Origin: Sphingomonas carotinifaciens
GTDB lineage: Bacteria; Pseudomonadota; Alphaproteobacteria; Sphingomonadales; Sphingomonadaceae
Direction of reading: 5' to 3'
Assembly (NCBI RefSeq): GCF_009789535.1
Contig: NZ_WSUT01000005.1
Span: forward strand, 2,355,501 to 2,419,500
Length of the DNA stretch: 64,000 bases
Shown: one piece after another, positions 8,843 to 17,651 of the stretch
Position numbering within the stretch: the first letter of the stretch is position 1
Layout: every line of letters begins with the position of its first letter
Made by a program: the position numbers and the translations under genes
The notes under the pieces: model-generated
Told to the model about the DNA's origin: nothing
The model's input: only the letters and a program-made list of their open reading frames with translations
Databases searched by the model: none

Positions 8843-9618
8843 TGCTGGCCGACAGCCACTGCCACCTGAACTACAAGGGCGTCGCCGAGCAGCAGGGCGA
8901 GGTGTTGGCCCGCGCCCGGGCGCGCGGCGTCACCGCGATGCTCAACATCTCGACCCGCGAAAGCGAGTGGGATGCGGTGATCGCGACCGCCGAGCGCGAG
9001 CCGGATGTCTGGGCGTCGGTGGGCATCCACCCGCATGAGGCGGATCAGCACGGCCATGTCGATACGGCCCGGCTGGTCGCGCGCGCCGCGCACCCCCGCG
9101 TGGTGGGGATCGGCGAAAGCGGGCTCGATTATTACTACGACCATAGCGACCGGGCCCGGCAGCAGGCGAGTTTCCGGGCGCACATCGCGGCCTGTCGCGA
9201 GACGCAGTTGCCGCTGATCGTCCACACCCGCGATGCCGAGGAGGATACGATCGCGATTCTGGGCGAGGAGATGGGGAAGGGGGCCTATCCCGGCGTCATC
9301 CACTGCTTCACCGCCAGCGGCGACTTTGCCGACAAGGCGATGGCGCTCGGTTTCTACATCTCGATCTCCGGCATCGTGACGTTCAAGAACGCCAGGGATC
9401 TGCAGGACACCGCGAAGCGTCTGCCGCAGGACCGCTTGCTGATCGAGACGGATGCGCCGTTCCTCGCGCCCGTGCCGCATCGGGGCAAGCAGGGGGAGCC
9501 GGCCTTCGTTGCCGATACCGCGGCGTTCCTGGCCGATCTGCGCGGCGAGGATGTCGCGGCGCTGACCCGGACCACGGCGGAGAATTTCCACCTCCTGTTC
9601 GCAAAGACGCGCGCGTGA
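8842..9618 (+). CDS. TatD family metal-dependent hydrolase (deoxyribonuclease)
   Basis: 258 residues of the TatD/YcfH amidohydrolase-like barrel. Metal-binding motifs are visible: SHCHLN at residues 5-10, GESGLDYYYD near 92, HTRDAEED near 130, HCFTASG near 154 and ETDAPFLAP near 205. Family members are metal-dependent 3'-5' exonucleases or general phosphoesterases in the cytoplasm. The gene is coupled by one-base overlap to metG and by four bases to the next gene. Confidence 0.94.
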   Translation: MLADSHCHLNYKGVAEQQGEVLARARARGVTAMLNISTRESEWDAVIATAEREPDVWASVGIHPHEADQHGHVDTARLVARAAHPRVVGIGESGLDYYYDHSDRARQQASFRAHIAACRETQLPLIVHTRDAEEDTIAILGEEMGKGAYPGVIHCFTASGDFADKAMALGFYISISGIVTFKNARDLQDTAKRLPQDRLLIETDAPFLAPVPHRGKQGEPAFVADTAAFLADLRGEDVAALTRTTAENFHLLFAKTRA

Positions 9619-10379
9619 AGATCCGCATCCTCGGCTCCGGCACGTCGTCGGGCGTGCCGCGGATCGGAAACGAATGGGGCGACTGCGACCCGGCCGAACC
9701 ACGCAATCGGCGGACGCGGGCCTCCGCGCTGGTCGAACATGGCGACACCCGCATCCTGATCGACACCAGCCCCGACATGCGCGCCCAGTTGCTGGCCGCG
9801 AATGTCGGCCGGGTCGATGCGGTCATCTGGACGCACGACCATGCCGATCACTGCCACGGCATCGACGATCTGCGCCAGATATTCCATCAGCTGGGTCATC
9901 CCGTGCGCGGGCTGGCGCGCGCCGATACGCGGCAGACGCTGGAGGCGCGCTTCGCCTATGTCTTTCATGGCAAGCGCGGCTATCCGCCGACCGCGACGAT
10001 CGAGGAGCTGCCGGACGCGATCACGATCGGCGACATCAGCGTGCGCATCGTCGATCAACCGCATGGCGGGACGCGCTCGGCCGGGCTTCGCTTCGAAGCG
10101 GATGGCAAGAGCATCGGCTATGCCACCGATTTCCATGAGCTGACGGCTGCGATGGCGGCGCTATATACCGGACTGGACGTGTGGGTGGTCGATGCGCTGC
10201 GCCGCTGGCCGCATCCCTCGCATCCCGAGCTGTCCGCAGTGCTGGGCTGGGTCGAGACATTGCGGCCGCGCGAGGCCGCGTTGATCCATATGGACCAGAC
10301 GATGGATTATGCGACGTTGTGCGCCGAACTGCCGCCGGGGGTGCAGCCGGGCTATGACGGGCTGGAACTGGTCGCGTGA
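9615..10379 (+). CDS. MBL-fold metallohydrolase (PhnP-like)
   Basis: 254 residues beginning with GTG 9615 inside the tatD stop. The metallo-beta-lactamase signature THDHADHCHGIDD lies near residue 75, with further metal ligands at DQPHGGT and ATDFHEL. The overall pattern (KIRILGSGTSSGVPRIG at the N-terminus) is that of the PhnP-like phosphodiesterases that hydrolyse cyclic or small phosphodiesters. The physiological substrate is unknown. The position after tatD and metG is conserved in many alphaproteobacteria. Confidence 0.9.
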   Translation: MKIRILGSGTSSGVPRIGNEWGDCDPAEPRNRRTRASALVEHGDTRILIDTSPDMRAQLLAANVGRVDAVIWTHDHADHCHGIDDLRQIFHQLGHPVRGLARADTRQTLEARFAYVFHGKRGYPPTATIEELPDAITIGDISVRIVDQPHGGTRSAGLRFEADGKSIGYATDFHELTAAMAALYTGLDVWVVDALRRWPHPSHPELSAVLGWVETLRPREAALIHMDQTMDYATLCAELPPGVQPGYDGLELVA

Positions 10380-10957
10380 GCGACGACCGGGTCGCCAATA
10401 TCCTCCTGTACGGGATCATGCTGATCCTGCCGCTGTCCGCGCTGATCGTGCGGCGTCCGAAACTGGGGCCGACCCTGAAGATGGCGGCGGCGTGGGTCGG
10501 TATCTTCGCGCTGGGCCTGATCCTGGTCAGCCAGCGTCACCATGTGACGGACCTGTTCACCGACCAGCGTGTCGAAGGCATGCAGACCCGCATCCGCATG
10601 GGCGACGATGGTCATTTCCATGCCGATGTGTCGGTCAACGGCGTGACCCGTTCGATGCTGATCGACAGCGGGGCTACGATCACCGCCTTGTCAGAAGCTA
10701 CGGCGCGTGCCGCGGGGCTCGATCTGGAGGAAAGCCCGTTTCCGCGCATGCTGCAGACCGCAAACGGCCCGGTGGCGGCGCGAACGGCGACAGTGGAAAC
10801 GATGACGGTGGGCAGCATCACCACGCGCGACCTAAGCGTCGTCGTATCGCCGGCATTCGGCGATCAGGATGTGCTTGGCATGAACTTCCTGTCGCGGCTG
10901 GGATCATGGTCGGTGGAAAAGGGTGAGCTGATACTGACCCCGGAAAAATCGTCCTAG
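10376..10957 (+). CDS. Membrane-anchored retropepsin-like aspartic protease (TIGR02281 type)
   Basis: 193 residues from GTG 10376, overlapping the previous stop by four bases. Two N-terminal hydrophobic segments (about residues 8-24 and 36-52) anchor a periplasmic clan AA protease domain. The active-site motif is MLIDSGATITALSE around residue 97, followed by the flap region and VLGMNFLSRL near 170. Family members are half-pepsin proteases thought to act as dimers. Substrate unknown. This is the last gene of the plus-strand run that begins at radA. Confidence 0.88.
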   Translation: MSDDRVANILLYGIMLILPLSALIVRRPKLGPTLKMAAAWVGIFALGLILVSQRHHVTDLFTDQRVEGMQTRIRMGDDGHFHADVSVNGVTRSMLIDSGATITALSEATARAAGLDLEESPFPRMLQTANGPVAARTATVETMTVGSITTRDLSVVVSPAFGDQDVLGMNFLSRLGSWSVEKGELILTPEKSS

Positions 10958-10963
10958 TTTTAC

Positions 10964-10977
10964 ATAATATATATTAT
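10964..10977. promoter_or_regulatory. AT-only perfect palindrome (ATAATATATATTAT)
   Basis: A perfect 14-base palindrome of A and T in otherwise GC-rich DNA. It lies between two convergent genes, where no promoter is needed for either. It is followed 28 bases later by a good Shine-Dalgarno sequence and an ATG that opens only a six-codon frame. It could be a regulator-binding site or promoter of a lost gene. Confidence 0.4.
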
Positions 10978-11002
10978 CGGTCGCTACGATCCGCGACGTT
11001 TG

Positions 11003-11033
11003 AGGAGGGCAAATGCACTCCCCCAGTTGCTGA
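11003..11033 (+). other. Shine-Dalgarno plus six-codon reading frame (possible relic of a gene start or leader peptide)
   Basis: GAGGAGGG at 11003-11010 is followed two bases later by ATG 11013, a frame reading MHSPSC, and TGA at 11031-11033. The Shine-Dalgarno match is better than that of most genes here, yet no longer frame follows. The downstream DNA is the 3' end of the arylesterase gene on the other strand. This is either a short leader peptide or the remains of a deleted gene. No product is claimed. Confidence 0.3.
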
Positions 11034-11079
11034 ATACATCACGATGCCGGATGGCAGCGCAACGCCGAAGCACCGTGGC

Positions 11080-11799
11080 TCACGCAGCCGGCAAGATCGC
11101 CAATTGCCTGGCCACCAGCGGTGCCACCCGATCCGCCATGCGACCGACGCCGACCGCATTGGGATGCACCCCGTCGGGCAGCATCAGCTGGCGATTGCCG
11201 ATCACGGCTTGCAGGATGAACGGGTCCAGCACGGCGTCATGCTCGCGCGCAAGGTCGGGCCAGATGCGGTTAAAGCGATAGGCGAAATCCGGTCCGAGGT
11301 TGGGCGGTGCCATCATGCCGGTGAGGATGACCGGAATACCTCGCCGCGCCAGTTCCTCCAGCATGGCCGCCATGTTCGCGCGCGTTTCGGCCGGGTCGAC
11401 CTGACGCAGCACGTCATTGCCGCCCAGACCGAGTAGCACCAGATCGGGCGGCGTCTTCAGCCGATCGAGGGTATAGGCCAGCCGACGCCGTCCGCCGGCG
11501 GTGGTGTCGCCCGACACGCCGGCATTCACCACCGTCGCATCGATCCCCTGCCCGCGCAGCCGCGCCTGGACCGCATCGGGCAGGCTCTCGCCGCGCTTCA
11601 GGCCATATCCCGCATACAGGCTGTCACCGAAGGCCAGCACCGTGCGCTTCGGCCCGGACACCGGCAGGGCCGCCGCAGCCGTCGGCGCCGGGGTCGCGAC
11701 GTTGGTGACCGGCAGCGCCTCGTCGCGCTGCGCATCGCAGGCCGACAGCAGCGCGGCTTGGATAAGCGCGGCGCCTGCCACATATGGCGTCTTCGTCAT
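11080..11799 (-). CDS. GDSL/SGNH arylesterase (TesA-like), lipoprotein
   Basis: 239 residues. The N-terminus carries a lipoprotein signal with lipobox LLSAC (Cys near residue 21), followed by an Ala/Pro-rich linker. SGNH blocks are all present: FGDSLYAGYG (Ser), NAGVSGDTTAGG (Gly), GLGGNDVL (Asn) and PDGVHPNAVG (Asp/His). Such enzymes hydrolyse short acyl esters and lysophospholipids at the periplasmic face. It is divergent from the ABC ATPase gene with only 24 bases between start codons, the same arrangement as tesA with ybbA-ybbP in enterobacteria, which supports the start at 11799. Confidence 0.92.
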   Translation of the reverse strand: MTKTPYVAGAALIQAALLSACDAQRDEALPVTNVATPAPTAAAALPVSGPKRTVLAFGDSLYAGYGLKRGESLPDAVQARLRGQGIDATVVNAGVSGDTTAGGRRRLAYTLDRLKTPPDLVLLGLGGNDVLRQVDPAETRANMAAMLEELARRGIPVILTGMMAPPNLGPDFAYRFNRIWPDLAREHDAVLDPFILQAVIGNRQLMLPDGVHPNAVGVGRMADRVAPLVARQLAILPAA

Positions 11800-11823
11800 C
11801 TTTATTCTGGATTCCCCGAAAAC

Positions 11824-12498
11824 ATGGTCGCACGCGATATGGTCATCCGGGCCGCGGATGTAAGGCTGACGCTTGGCGGCGCGGCGCCGGTCGAGATACT
11901 GAAGGGTATCGACCTTGCGGTCGCGGACGGCGAGAGCCTGGCGCTGCTCGGGGCATCGGGTTCGGGCAAATCGTCGTTGATGGCGGTTCTGGCCGGGCTG
12001 GAGTGCGCGACCTCCGGCCGCGTCGAGGTGGCGGGCACCGACTTCGGCACGCTGGACGAGGATGGTCTGGCGATCGCACGGCGCGGCCGGATCGGCATCG
12101 TGCTTCAGGCCTTCCATCTTTTGCCGACGATGACGGCGCTGGAGAATGTCGCGGTGCCAATGGAATTGGCCGGCGAGCGCGACGCCTTCGCCCGTGCCGA
12201 GGCGGAACTCGCCGCGGTCGGATTGTCCAACCGGCTGGACCATTATCCCGCACAGCTTTCGGGTGGCGAGCAGCAGCGCGTCGCCATCGCCCGCGCACTC
12301 GGCCCCCGTCCCCGCATCGTCTTCGCCGACGAGCCGACGGGCAATCTCGACGCAGCCACCGGCGCGCGCGTGATGGATCTGTTGTTCGACCGTCGCGCCG
12401 CCACGTCAGCGACCCTGGTCATCATCACCCATGATCCCGCCCTTGCCCGGCGTTGCGACCGGGTGATCGAACTGGCTGATGGGCGGATCGCGGCGTGA
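11824..12498 (+). CDS. ABC transporter ATP-binding protein (YbbA/LolD-like)
   Basis: 224 residues with every motif of an ABC ATPase: Walker A GASGSGKSS near residue 45, Q-loop VLQAFHLLPTMTALENV near 100, signature LSGGEQQ near 145, Walker B IVFADEPT near 165 and the His switch ITHD. It belongs to the MacB/LolD/YbbA group that works with FtsX-type permeases. The ATG at 11824 was chosen because homology starts there; ATG 11839 is possible. The following permease gene overlaps by four bases. Confidence 0.94.
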   Translation: MVARDMVIRAADVRLTLGGAAPVEILKGIDLAVADGESLALLGASGSGKSSLMAVLAGLECATSGRVEVAGTDFGTLDEDGLAIARRGRIGIVLQAFHLLPTMTALENVAVPMELAGERDAFARAEAELAAVGLSNRLDHYPAQLSGGEQQRVAIARALGPRPRIVFADEPTGNLDAATGARVMDLLFDRRAATSATLVIITHDPALARRCDRVIELADGRIAA

Positions 12499-14990
12499 GC
12501 AGCTGGGCGCTGGCCTGGCGGCTCGCACGGCGTGAGGTGTCGGCGCGGTTCCGGGGACTGCGCCTGCTGTTGCTGTGCCTGTTTCTGGGGGTGGGCGCGC
12601 TGGCGGCGATCGGCAGTCTGGGCGAGGCGATCGGCGGCGAGCTTGCCGCGCGTGGGCGAGTGCTGCTCGGCGGCGATCTGGAATTTTCGGTGTCGCAGCG
12701 TCTGGCCGAGCCGTCGGAGCAGGCGGCGATGCGGGCGATCGGACGGGTGTCGGAGACCATCCGGATGCAGTCGATGGCGGTCACCGCTGCTGGTGCCACC
12801 GCTCCCGTTCAGTTGAAGGCGGTCGATACTGCCTATCCGCTTTACGGCCGGCTCACCCTGGGCGATGGGCGCACGGCACGGGCACCGGCAGGTGATGAGG
12901 TCTGGATCGGACGGGCGTTGGCCGAGCGGCTGCTGGTGCGCCCCGGCGACACCCTGCGTTTCGGCACTGCGGGCTTTCGGGTCGGGGGGATCATCGCCGA
13001 CGAGCCGGATCGGCTTGGCGAGGGCTTCACGCTCGGCCCCGTCGCGATCATCGCACACGCAGGGCTGGATCGCACCGGCCTGATCCAGCCGGGCAGCCTG
13101 TATGACACGCGATACCGCATCGCCAGCGCCGGCGATCCGGCAAGCGCCGTCCGGCGGTTCGAGCGTCGTTTCCCCACCGCGGGCTGGGAAACCCGCACCC
13201 GCGACCGTGCCTCGCCCGGCGCCAGCCGCTTCATCGCGCGCATGGGCGAGTTCCTGACGCTGGTCGGGCTTGCGGCGCTGGTCATCGCCGGGATCGGCGT
13301 CGGCAACGGCGTCACCTCCTATCTCGATGCGCGGCGCCAGAATATCGCGATGCTGAAGGTGCTGGGCGCGACATCGGGCATGGTGGCGCGCATATATCTG
13401 CTGCAGGTCCTTGCCGTCGCCGGGGTCGGCATCCTTCTGGGCCTGACCGCCGGCATCGTCGCGGTGCCGCTAGTCGGCATGGCGGTGGGCGCGGTGCTGC
13501 CGGTCGCGCCGGGACTGACCCTTGCGCCCGCCGCGCTCGCGCTGGCCGCGGCCTATGGCCTGTTGATCGCACTCGCCTTTTGCGCAGCGCCGCTGGTCGC
13601 CGCCGGGCGCGTGCCGGCCGCGGCATTGCTGCGCGGCGCGCTGGATGCACGGGCCGGCGGCGGATGGCGTGGCCGCCTCTGGGCGGTGGCGGCGGGTATC
13701 CCCGTTGCGGTGCTGGCCCTGCTGACCACCGATCGCCCTGTCTTTGCCGCGGCCTTCCTCGGGGCCACGGCAGCGACACTGGCCGCGCTGGTGGGCATCG
13801 GCACCGTGATCCGGATGGCGGCGGCACGCCTGCCCCGCCCCCGCAGGCCGCTCGCCCGGCTTGCGCTTGCCGCGCTCCACCGGCCGGGGTCGCGAACCGT
13901 GTCGCTGGTCGTCGCGCTCGGTCTTGGCCTGACCTTGTTCGTGCTGCTCGCCAGCATCCGCACCAGCATCGACGGCAATATCCGTCGCTCGGTGCCGGAG
14001 CGCGCCCCTGCCCTGTTCGCGCTCGACGTGCCACCCGATCGCGAAGGCGAGTTCCGACGCACCGTCATCGCGGTGGCCCCCAAAGCCGTCATTGCCACCG
14101 TTCCGCTGATGCGCGGGACGATCACCGGCTATGGCACGACCCGCGTCGCCAATCTGGCGACGATTCCGGAGGGGGCCTGGGCGCTGCGCGGCGAGCGCGG
14201 CCTGACCTTCGCGACCACCCTGCCCGCAGGCAGCACGCTGACGGCGGGACGATGGTGGAACGCGGCGGAGGCACGACAAAGCCTCGTCTCGATCGACACG
14301 CGTCTTGCCGAGGCATTGAAGCTGAAGATCGGCGATCCGCTGACCATTTCGGTTCTGGGACTGGAGCGCACGGCGCGGATCGCGTCGTTCCGGCGGATCG
14401 CTTGGGACACGCTGGGCTTCAACTTCGTGATGGTGTTCTCGCCCGGCGCGCTGGCCGATGTACCGCACAACCTGGCCGCGACGATCGACATGCCCGCGGC
14501 CAAGGCGCCGGCGGTGACCAGGGCGCTGCTCCCCCGCTTCCCCTCCACCTCCGTGGTCGAGGTGGGCGGCGTGCTGCAACAGGTGCAGGACGTGGTCAAC
14601 CAGATGGCGACCGCGATCACTGTTGCCGCCGGCATCGCCGTGCTGGCGGGCATTGCGGTGCTGCTCGGGGCGATCGCCGCTGCCCGCGCAGCACGCACCT
14701 ATGACGCGGTCATGCTGAAGGTGCTGGGGGCCAAGCGCCGCCAGATATTGCTGGCGCAGGCGATCGAATATGCGGTGCTGGCCGGCATCGTCGGTGCGGT
14801 GGCGCTCGTGCTGGGCGTCGGCAGCGGCTGGTTCGTGGTGACGCAGGTGTTCGGGTTCGACTGGATGCCTGACTGGATCGTGATCCTGGCGACACTGGCG
14901 GGTGGCGCGGTGGTAACGATCGGCATCGGCATTGCCGGAACGCTGCCGGTGCTGCGGGCCCGGCCTGCCGCATCGCTCCGGGCCTTGTAG
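12495..14990 (+). CDS. FtsX/MacB-type ABC transporter permease (YbbP-like)
   Basis: 831 residues from GTG 12495. The layout is that of the YbbP family: an N-terminal membrane anchor (RGLRLLLLCLFLGVGALAAIGS), a periplasmic MacB_PCD-like domain, three membrane segments (about residues 255-370), a further pair near 395-430, a second periplasmic domain, then the C-terminal three-segment FtsX domain (about 705-825). Together with the ATPase it probably extracts or moves a hydrophobic molecule or lipid out of the inner membrane. The linked arylesterase suggests an acylated substrate, but this is inference. Confidence 0.92.
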   Translation: MSSWALAWRLARREVSARFRGLRLLLLCLFLGVGALAAIGSLGEAIGGELAARGRVLLGGDLEFSVSQRLAEPSEQAAMRAIGRVSETIRMQSMAVTAAGATAPVQLKAVDTAYPLYGRLTLGDGRTARAPAGDEVWIGRALAERLLVRPGDTLRFGTAGFRVGGIIADEPDRLGEGFTLGPVAIIAHAGLDRTGLIQPGSLYDTRYRIASAGDPASAVRRFERRFPTAGWETRTRDRASPGASRFIARMGEFLTLVGLAALVIAGIGVGNGVTSYLDARRQNIAMLKVLGATSGMVARIYLLQVLAVAGVGILLGLTAGIVAVPLVGMAVGAVLPVAPGLTLAPAALALAAAYGLLIALAFCAAPLVAAGRVPAAALLRGALDARAGGGWRGRLWAVAAGIPVAVLALLTTDRPVFAAAFLGATAATLAALVGIGTVIRMAAARLPRPRRPLARLALAALHRPGSRTVSLVVALGLGLTLFVLLASIRTSIDGNIRRSVPERAPALFALDVPPDREGEFRRTVIAVAPKAVIATVPLMRGTITGYGTTRVANLATIPEGAWALRGERGLTFATTLPAGSTLTAGRWWNAAEARQSLVSIDTRLAEALKLKIGDPLTISVLGLERTARIASFRRIAWDTLGFNFVMVFSPGALADVPHNLAATIDMPAAKAPAVTRALLPRFPSTSVVEVGGVLQQVQDVVNQMATAITVAAGIAVLAGIAVLLGAIAAARAARTYDAVMLKVLGAKRRQILLAQAIEYAVLAGIVGAVALVLGVGSGWFVVTQVFGFDWMPDWIVILATLAGGAVVTIGIGIAGTLPVLRARPAASLRAL

Positions 14991-15062
14991 CGACGTTTCA
15001 ACCATTTGCCGTCGGAACCCGAGATGGGGTTCGATGGTCCAGCCTTATCCCTGGAGGTGCCG

Positions 15063-16142
15063 ATGCCCTATTCCGTTCCCTACACCGCCGATGCCGCCCG
15101 CTACGATCAGGGCATGCCCTATCGCCGGACCGGGCGCAGCGGCCTGAAACTGCCCGCGATCAGCCTGGGCCTATGGCAGAATTTCGGCGGTGACGACGTG
15201 TACGAAGTCGGCCGTGCCATCCTGCGACGGGCATTCGATCGCGGCGTCACCCATTTCGATCTCGCAAACAATTACGGCCCGCCCTATGGCTCGGCGGAAG
15301 CAAATTTCGGGCGTATATTCGCCTCCGACTTCCGCACCCACCGCGACGAACTGGTCATCTCGTCCAAGGCGGGATGGGACATGTGGCCCGGCCCGTACGG
15401 CGATATCGGCTCGTCCAGGAAATATCTGATCGCAAGCTGCGACCAGAGCCTGAAGCGGATGGGTCTCGATTATGTCGACATCTTCTACTCGCACCGGGTG
15501 GACCCGGACACGCCGCTGGAGGAAACCATGGGTGCGCTGGCGCAGCTCCACCGGCAGGGCAAGGCGCTGTATGTCGGCATATCCTCCTACGACCCCGGCC
15601 TGACCCGGCGCGCCGCGGCGATCCTGGCGGAAGAGCGCGTGCCGCTGTTCATCCATCAGCCGAGCTATTCGATCCTCAATCGCTGGATCGAGCGCGACCT
15701 GCTGGCAACGCTGGACGATCTGGGCACCGGCTGCATCGCCTTCTCGCCGCTGGCGCAGGGGATGCTCACGTCGAAATATCTCGGTGGCGTGCCCAAGGAC
15801 GCCCGCGCCAGCCGTGGTGGATCGCTGTCCACGCAGTTGCTGAGCGAGCAGAACCTGGCATCGATCCGCCAGCTGAACGACATCGCGCATACCCGCGGCC
15901 AGACGCTGGCACAGATGGCGATCGCCTGGGTGCTGCGCGATCCCCGGGTCACCTCCGCGCTGATCGGCGCGCGGACCGTCGATCAGCTCGACGATTCGCT
16001 GAAAGCCGTCGACCGCCTCGATTTTACGGCCGAGGAGCTGTCGGCGATCGACGACGCCGCGGCGGATGGCGGCATCAACCTGTGGGCGGGGTCGTCCGAC
16101 ACCGTCGACCTGCCTGCCGCACAGGGTATACCCGCCTCCTGA
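15063..16142 (+). CDS. Aldo/keto reductase (YghZ/Kv-beta-like group)
   Basis: 359 residues. The AKR tetrad is visible: Asp and Tyr in FDLANNYGPPYGSAE, Lys in ISSKAGWD and His in YSHRVDP. The start PYRRTGRSGLKLPAISLGLW and the GPPYGSAE loop match the YghZ group, which reduces L-glyceraldehyde 3-phosphate, methylglyoxal and other aldehydes with NADPH. ATG 15063 has a good Shine-Dalgarno (GGAGGTG) and is preferred to a TTG further upstream. It is convergent with the fucose operon, only ten bases from the end of the uxaA-like gene, and is not part of it. Confidence 0.92.
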   Translation: MPYSVPYTADAARYDQGMPYRRTGRSGLKLPAISLGLWQNFGGDDVYEVGRAILRRAFDRGVTHFDLANNYGPPYGSAEANFGRIFASDFRTHRDELVISSKAGWDMWPGPYGDIGSSRKYLIASCDQSLKRMGLDYVDIFYSHRVDPDTPLEETMGALAQLHRQGKALYVGISSYDPGLTRRAAAILAEERVPLFIHQPSYSILNRWIERDLLATLDDLGTGCIAFSPLAQGMLTSKYLGGVPKDARASRGGSLSTQLLSEQNLASIRQLNDIAHTRGQTLAQMAIAWVLRDPRVTSALIGARTVDQLDDSLKAVDRLDFTAEELSAIDDAAADGGINLWAGSSDTVDLPAAQGIPAS

Positions 16143-16152
16143 GCGGGGGCGT

Positions 16153-17352
16153 TCAGGCCGCGACCGGCATGCAGGCCGGTCCGGCCGGCGCCGACGCCTT
16201 GTAGGTCAGCACGAACTCCTGATGTCCCAGCGCTTCGGACTTGGTCTGTGCGCCGGCGGACACCGCCGCGATCAGCGACACGATCTCGGCCCCGACCTCG
16301 TCCAGCGTCGCCCGGCCTTCCAGGATACGGCCGGCATCAACGTCCATGTCGCCTTCCATCCGGCGATAGGTTTCCGGGTTCGCGCATACCTTGATCACCG
16401 GCGAGATCGCGGACCCGACCACCGATCCGCGGCCGGTGACGAACAGGTTGATATGCGCCCCGCATGCGATCAGCTCGCCGATCTCGGCATTGTCGACGAT
16501 GTTGGGGAAGCCGAACTTGGGATCGCCCGGCGGCACCACGTCGAGCAGGTACAGCCCCGGTCCCGGCGCCTGTTCGGCGGGCAGGATCACCCCATCGATG
16601 ACGCGGCTGCCCGACTTGGCATAGGCGCCGGCAGACTTCTCCTCCTGGCTGGACAGGCCGCCCTCGGCATTGCCGGGCGCGAAGCTGCCATAGCCCATCG
16701 CGCGGTAATAGCGCTCAGCCTGCTGGACGGACGCGATCAGCGCGTCGGCCACCGCCGGGTTGGCCGCGCGCTCGGCCATATGGCCCTCGCAACCAATCAT
16801 CTCGCCGGTTTCCTCGAAGATGCAGGTCGCACCGGCATCGACCAGCGTATCGAAGGCACGGCCCACTGCCGGATTGCCGGTGATACCGCTCGTCCCGTCG
16901 GAGCCGCCACAGATCGTGCCGACCACCAGTTCGGACATCGCCATCGGCACCCGTACCGCCTGCGCGTCGGCGATCGCGCCGACGCGTGCCACCGCCGCCA
17001 GCCCGGCATCGATCGCGCCGCGCGTGCCGCCCGATTGCTGGATCACCACCGTCTCGACCGGGCGGCCATTCTCCTGTGCGTGGCGCGCCAGCGCCTCGCG
17101 GTTGAAGCTCTCGCAACCCAGCGACATCAGCACCACGCCACCGACATTGGGATGGACGATCAGCGCCTTCATCATCGCCAGCGCATAGTCGTTGGGGTAG
17201 CAGCCGGGAAAGCCGATCAACTGCACCCGCGGATCATCCACCTTGTCCACGATGCGGCGCGCGACATGGTGCGCGCATTCCACCAGATAGACGACGACGA
17301 TGGCGTCGCGAATGCCCTTGCGCCCGTCGGCACGCAGCCATGCCTCGATCAT
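16153..17352 (-). CDS. UxaA-family sugar-acid dehydratase, large (C-terminal domain) subunit; candidate L-fuconate dehydratase
   Basis: 399 residues corresponding to the catalytic C-terminal domain of altronate/galactarate dehydratases, with the family blocks SLGCESFN, GGSDGTSGITGNPAVG and GCEGHMAE. UxaA-type enzymes remove water from aldonates using Fe2+. This is the last gene of the L-fucose operon, which lacks an enolase-superfamily L-fuconate dehydratase, so together with the small subunit it is the obvious candidate for L-fuconate to 2-keto-3-deoxy-L-fuconate. That assignment rests on context. It overlaps the small-subunit gene by four bases. Confidence 0.88.
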   Translation of the reverse strand: MIEAWLRADGRKGIRDAIVVVYLVECAHHVARRIVDKVDDPRVQLIGFPGCYPNDYALAMMKALIVHPNVGGVVLMSLGCESFNREALARHAQENGRPVETVVIQQSGGTRGAIDAGLAAVARVGAIADAQAVRVPMAMSELVVGTICGGSDGTSGITGNPAVGRAFDTLVDAGATCIFEETGEMIGCEGHMAERAANPAVADALIASVQQAERYYRAMGYGSFAPGNAEGGLSSQEEKSAGAYAKSGSRVIDGVILPAEQAPGPGLYLLDVVPPGDPKFGFPNIVDNAEIGELIACGAHINLFVTGRGSVVGSAISPVIKVCANPETYRRMEGDMDVDAGRILEGRATLDEVGAEIVSLIAAVSAGAQTKSEALGHQEFVLTYKASAPAGPACMPVAA

Positions 17353-17651
17353 GCTTGGTCTCCCGCCGCGTCACGCAGATGTGCCGGCATGTAATCGCTT
17401 TTCATGTTGTGCATATGGACCCACCCGCCGGGATCGGCCGCTGCCGTCATAGATCCGATCGGCATCCCGTATTTCAAGACCTTGTCACCCGGATTGAGCG
17501 CAAACAGCGCCAGCTTGTGGCCGATCGGCACGGCTTGCGTCACGCTCAGCGTCTGGCCCTCCACGACGAAGCTCTCTCCTGCCTCTACCGACCGGCAGCA
17601 GACGACGACATTGTCGCTGGGCGACAGACGGATGGCGGCCGGCGGGGTCAT
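17349..17651 (-). CDS. UxaA-family dehydratase small subunit (SAF domain)
   Basis: 100 residues forming the SAF-type N-terminal domain of altronate/galactarate dehydratases, encoded as a separate protein. The segment PIGHKLALFALNPGDKVLKYG and the terminal VHMHNMKSDY match the family blocks GHKVAL...YG and HxHN. It should pair with the large subunit next to it. Four-base overlaps on both sides (with the aldo/keto reductase gene and with the large subunit) point to coupled, roughly equal translation. Confidence 0.88.
   Translation of the reverse strand: MTPPAAIRLSPSDNVVVCCRSVEAGESFVVEGQTLSVTQAVPIGHKLALFALNPGDKVLKYGMPIGSMTAAADPGGWVHMHNMKSDYMPAHLRDAAGDQA

Noticed and set aside
15063..16142. Aldo/keto reductase as part of the fucose operon
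   Set aside because: It is on the opposite strand, convergent, with its own Shine-Dalgarno, and belongs to a different AKR group.
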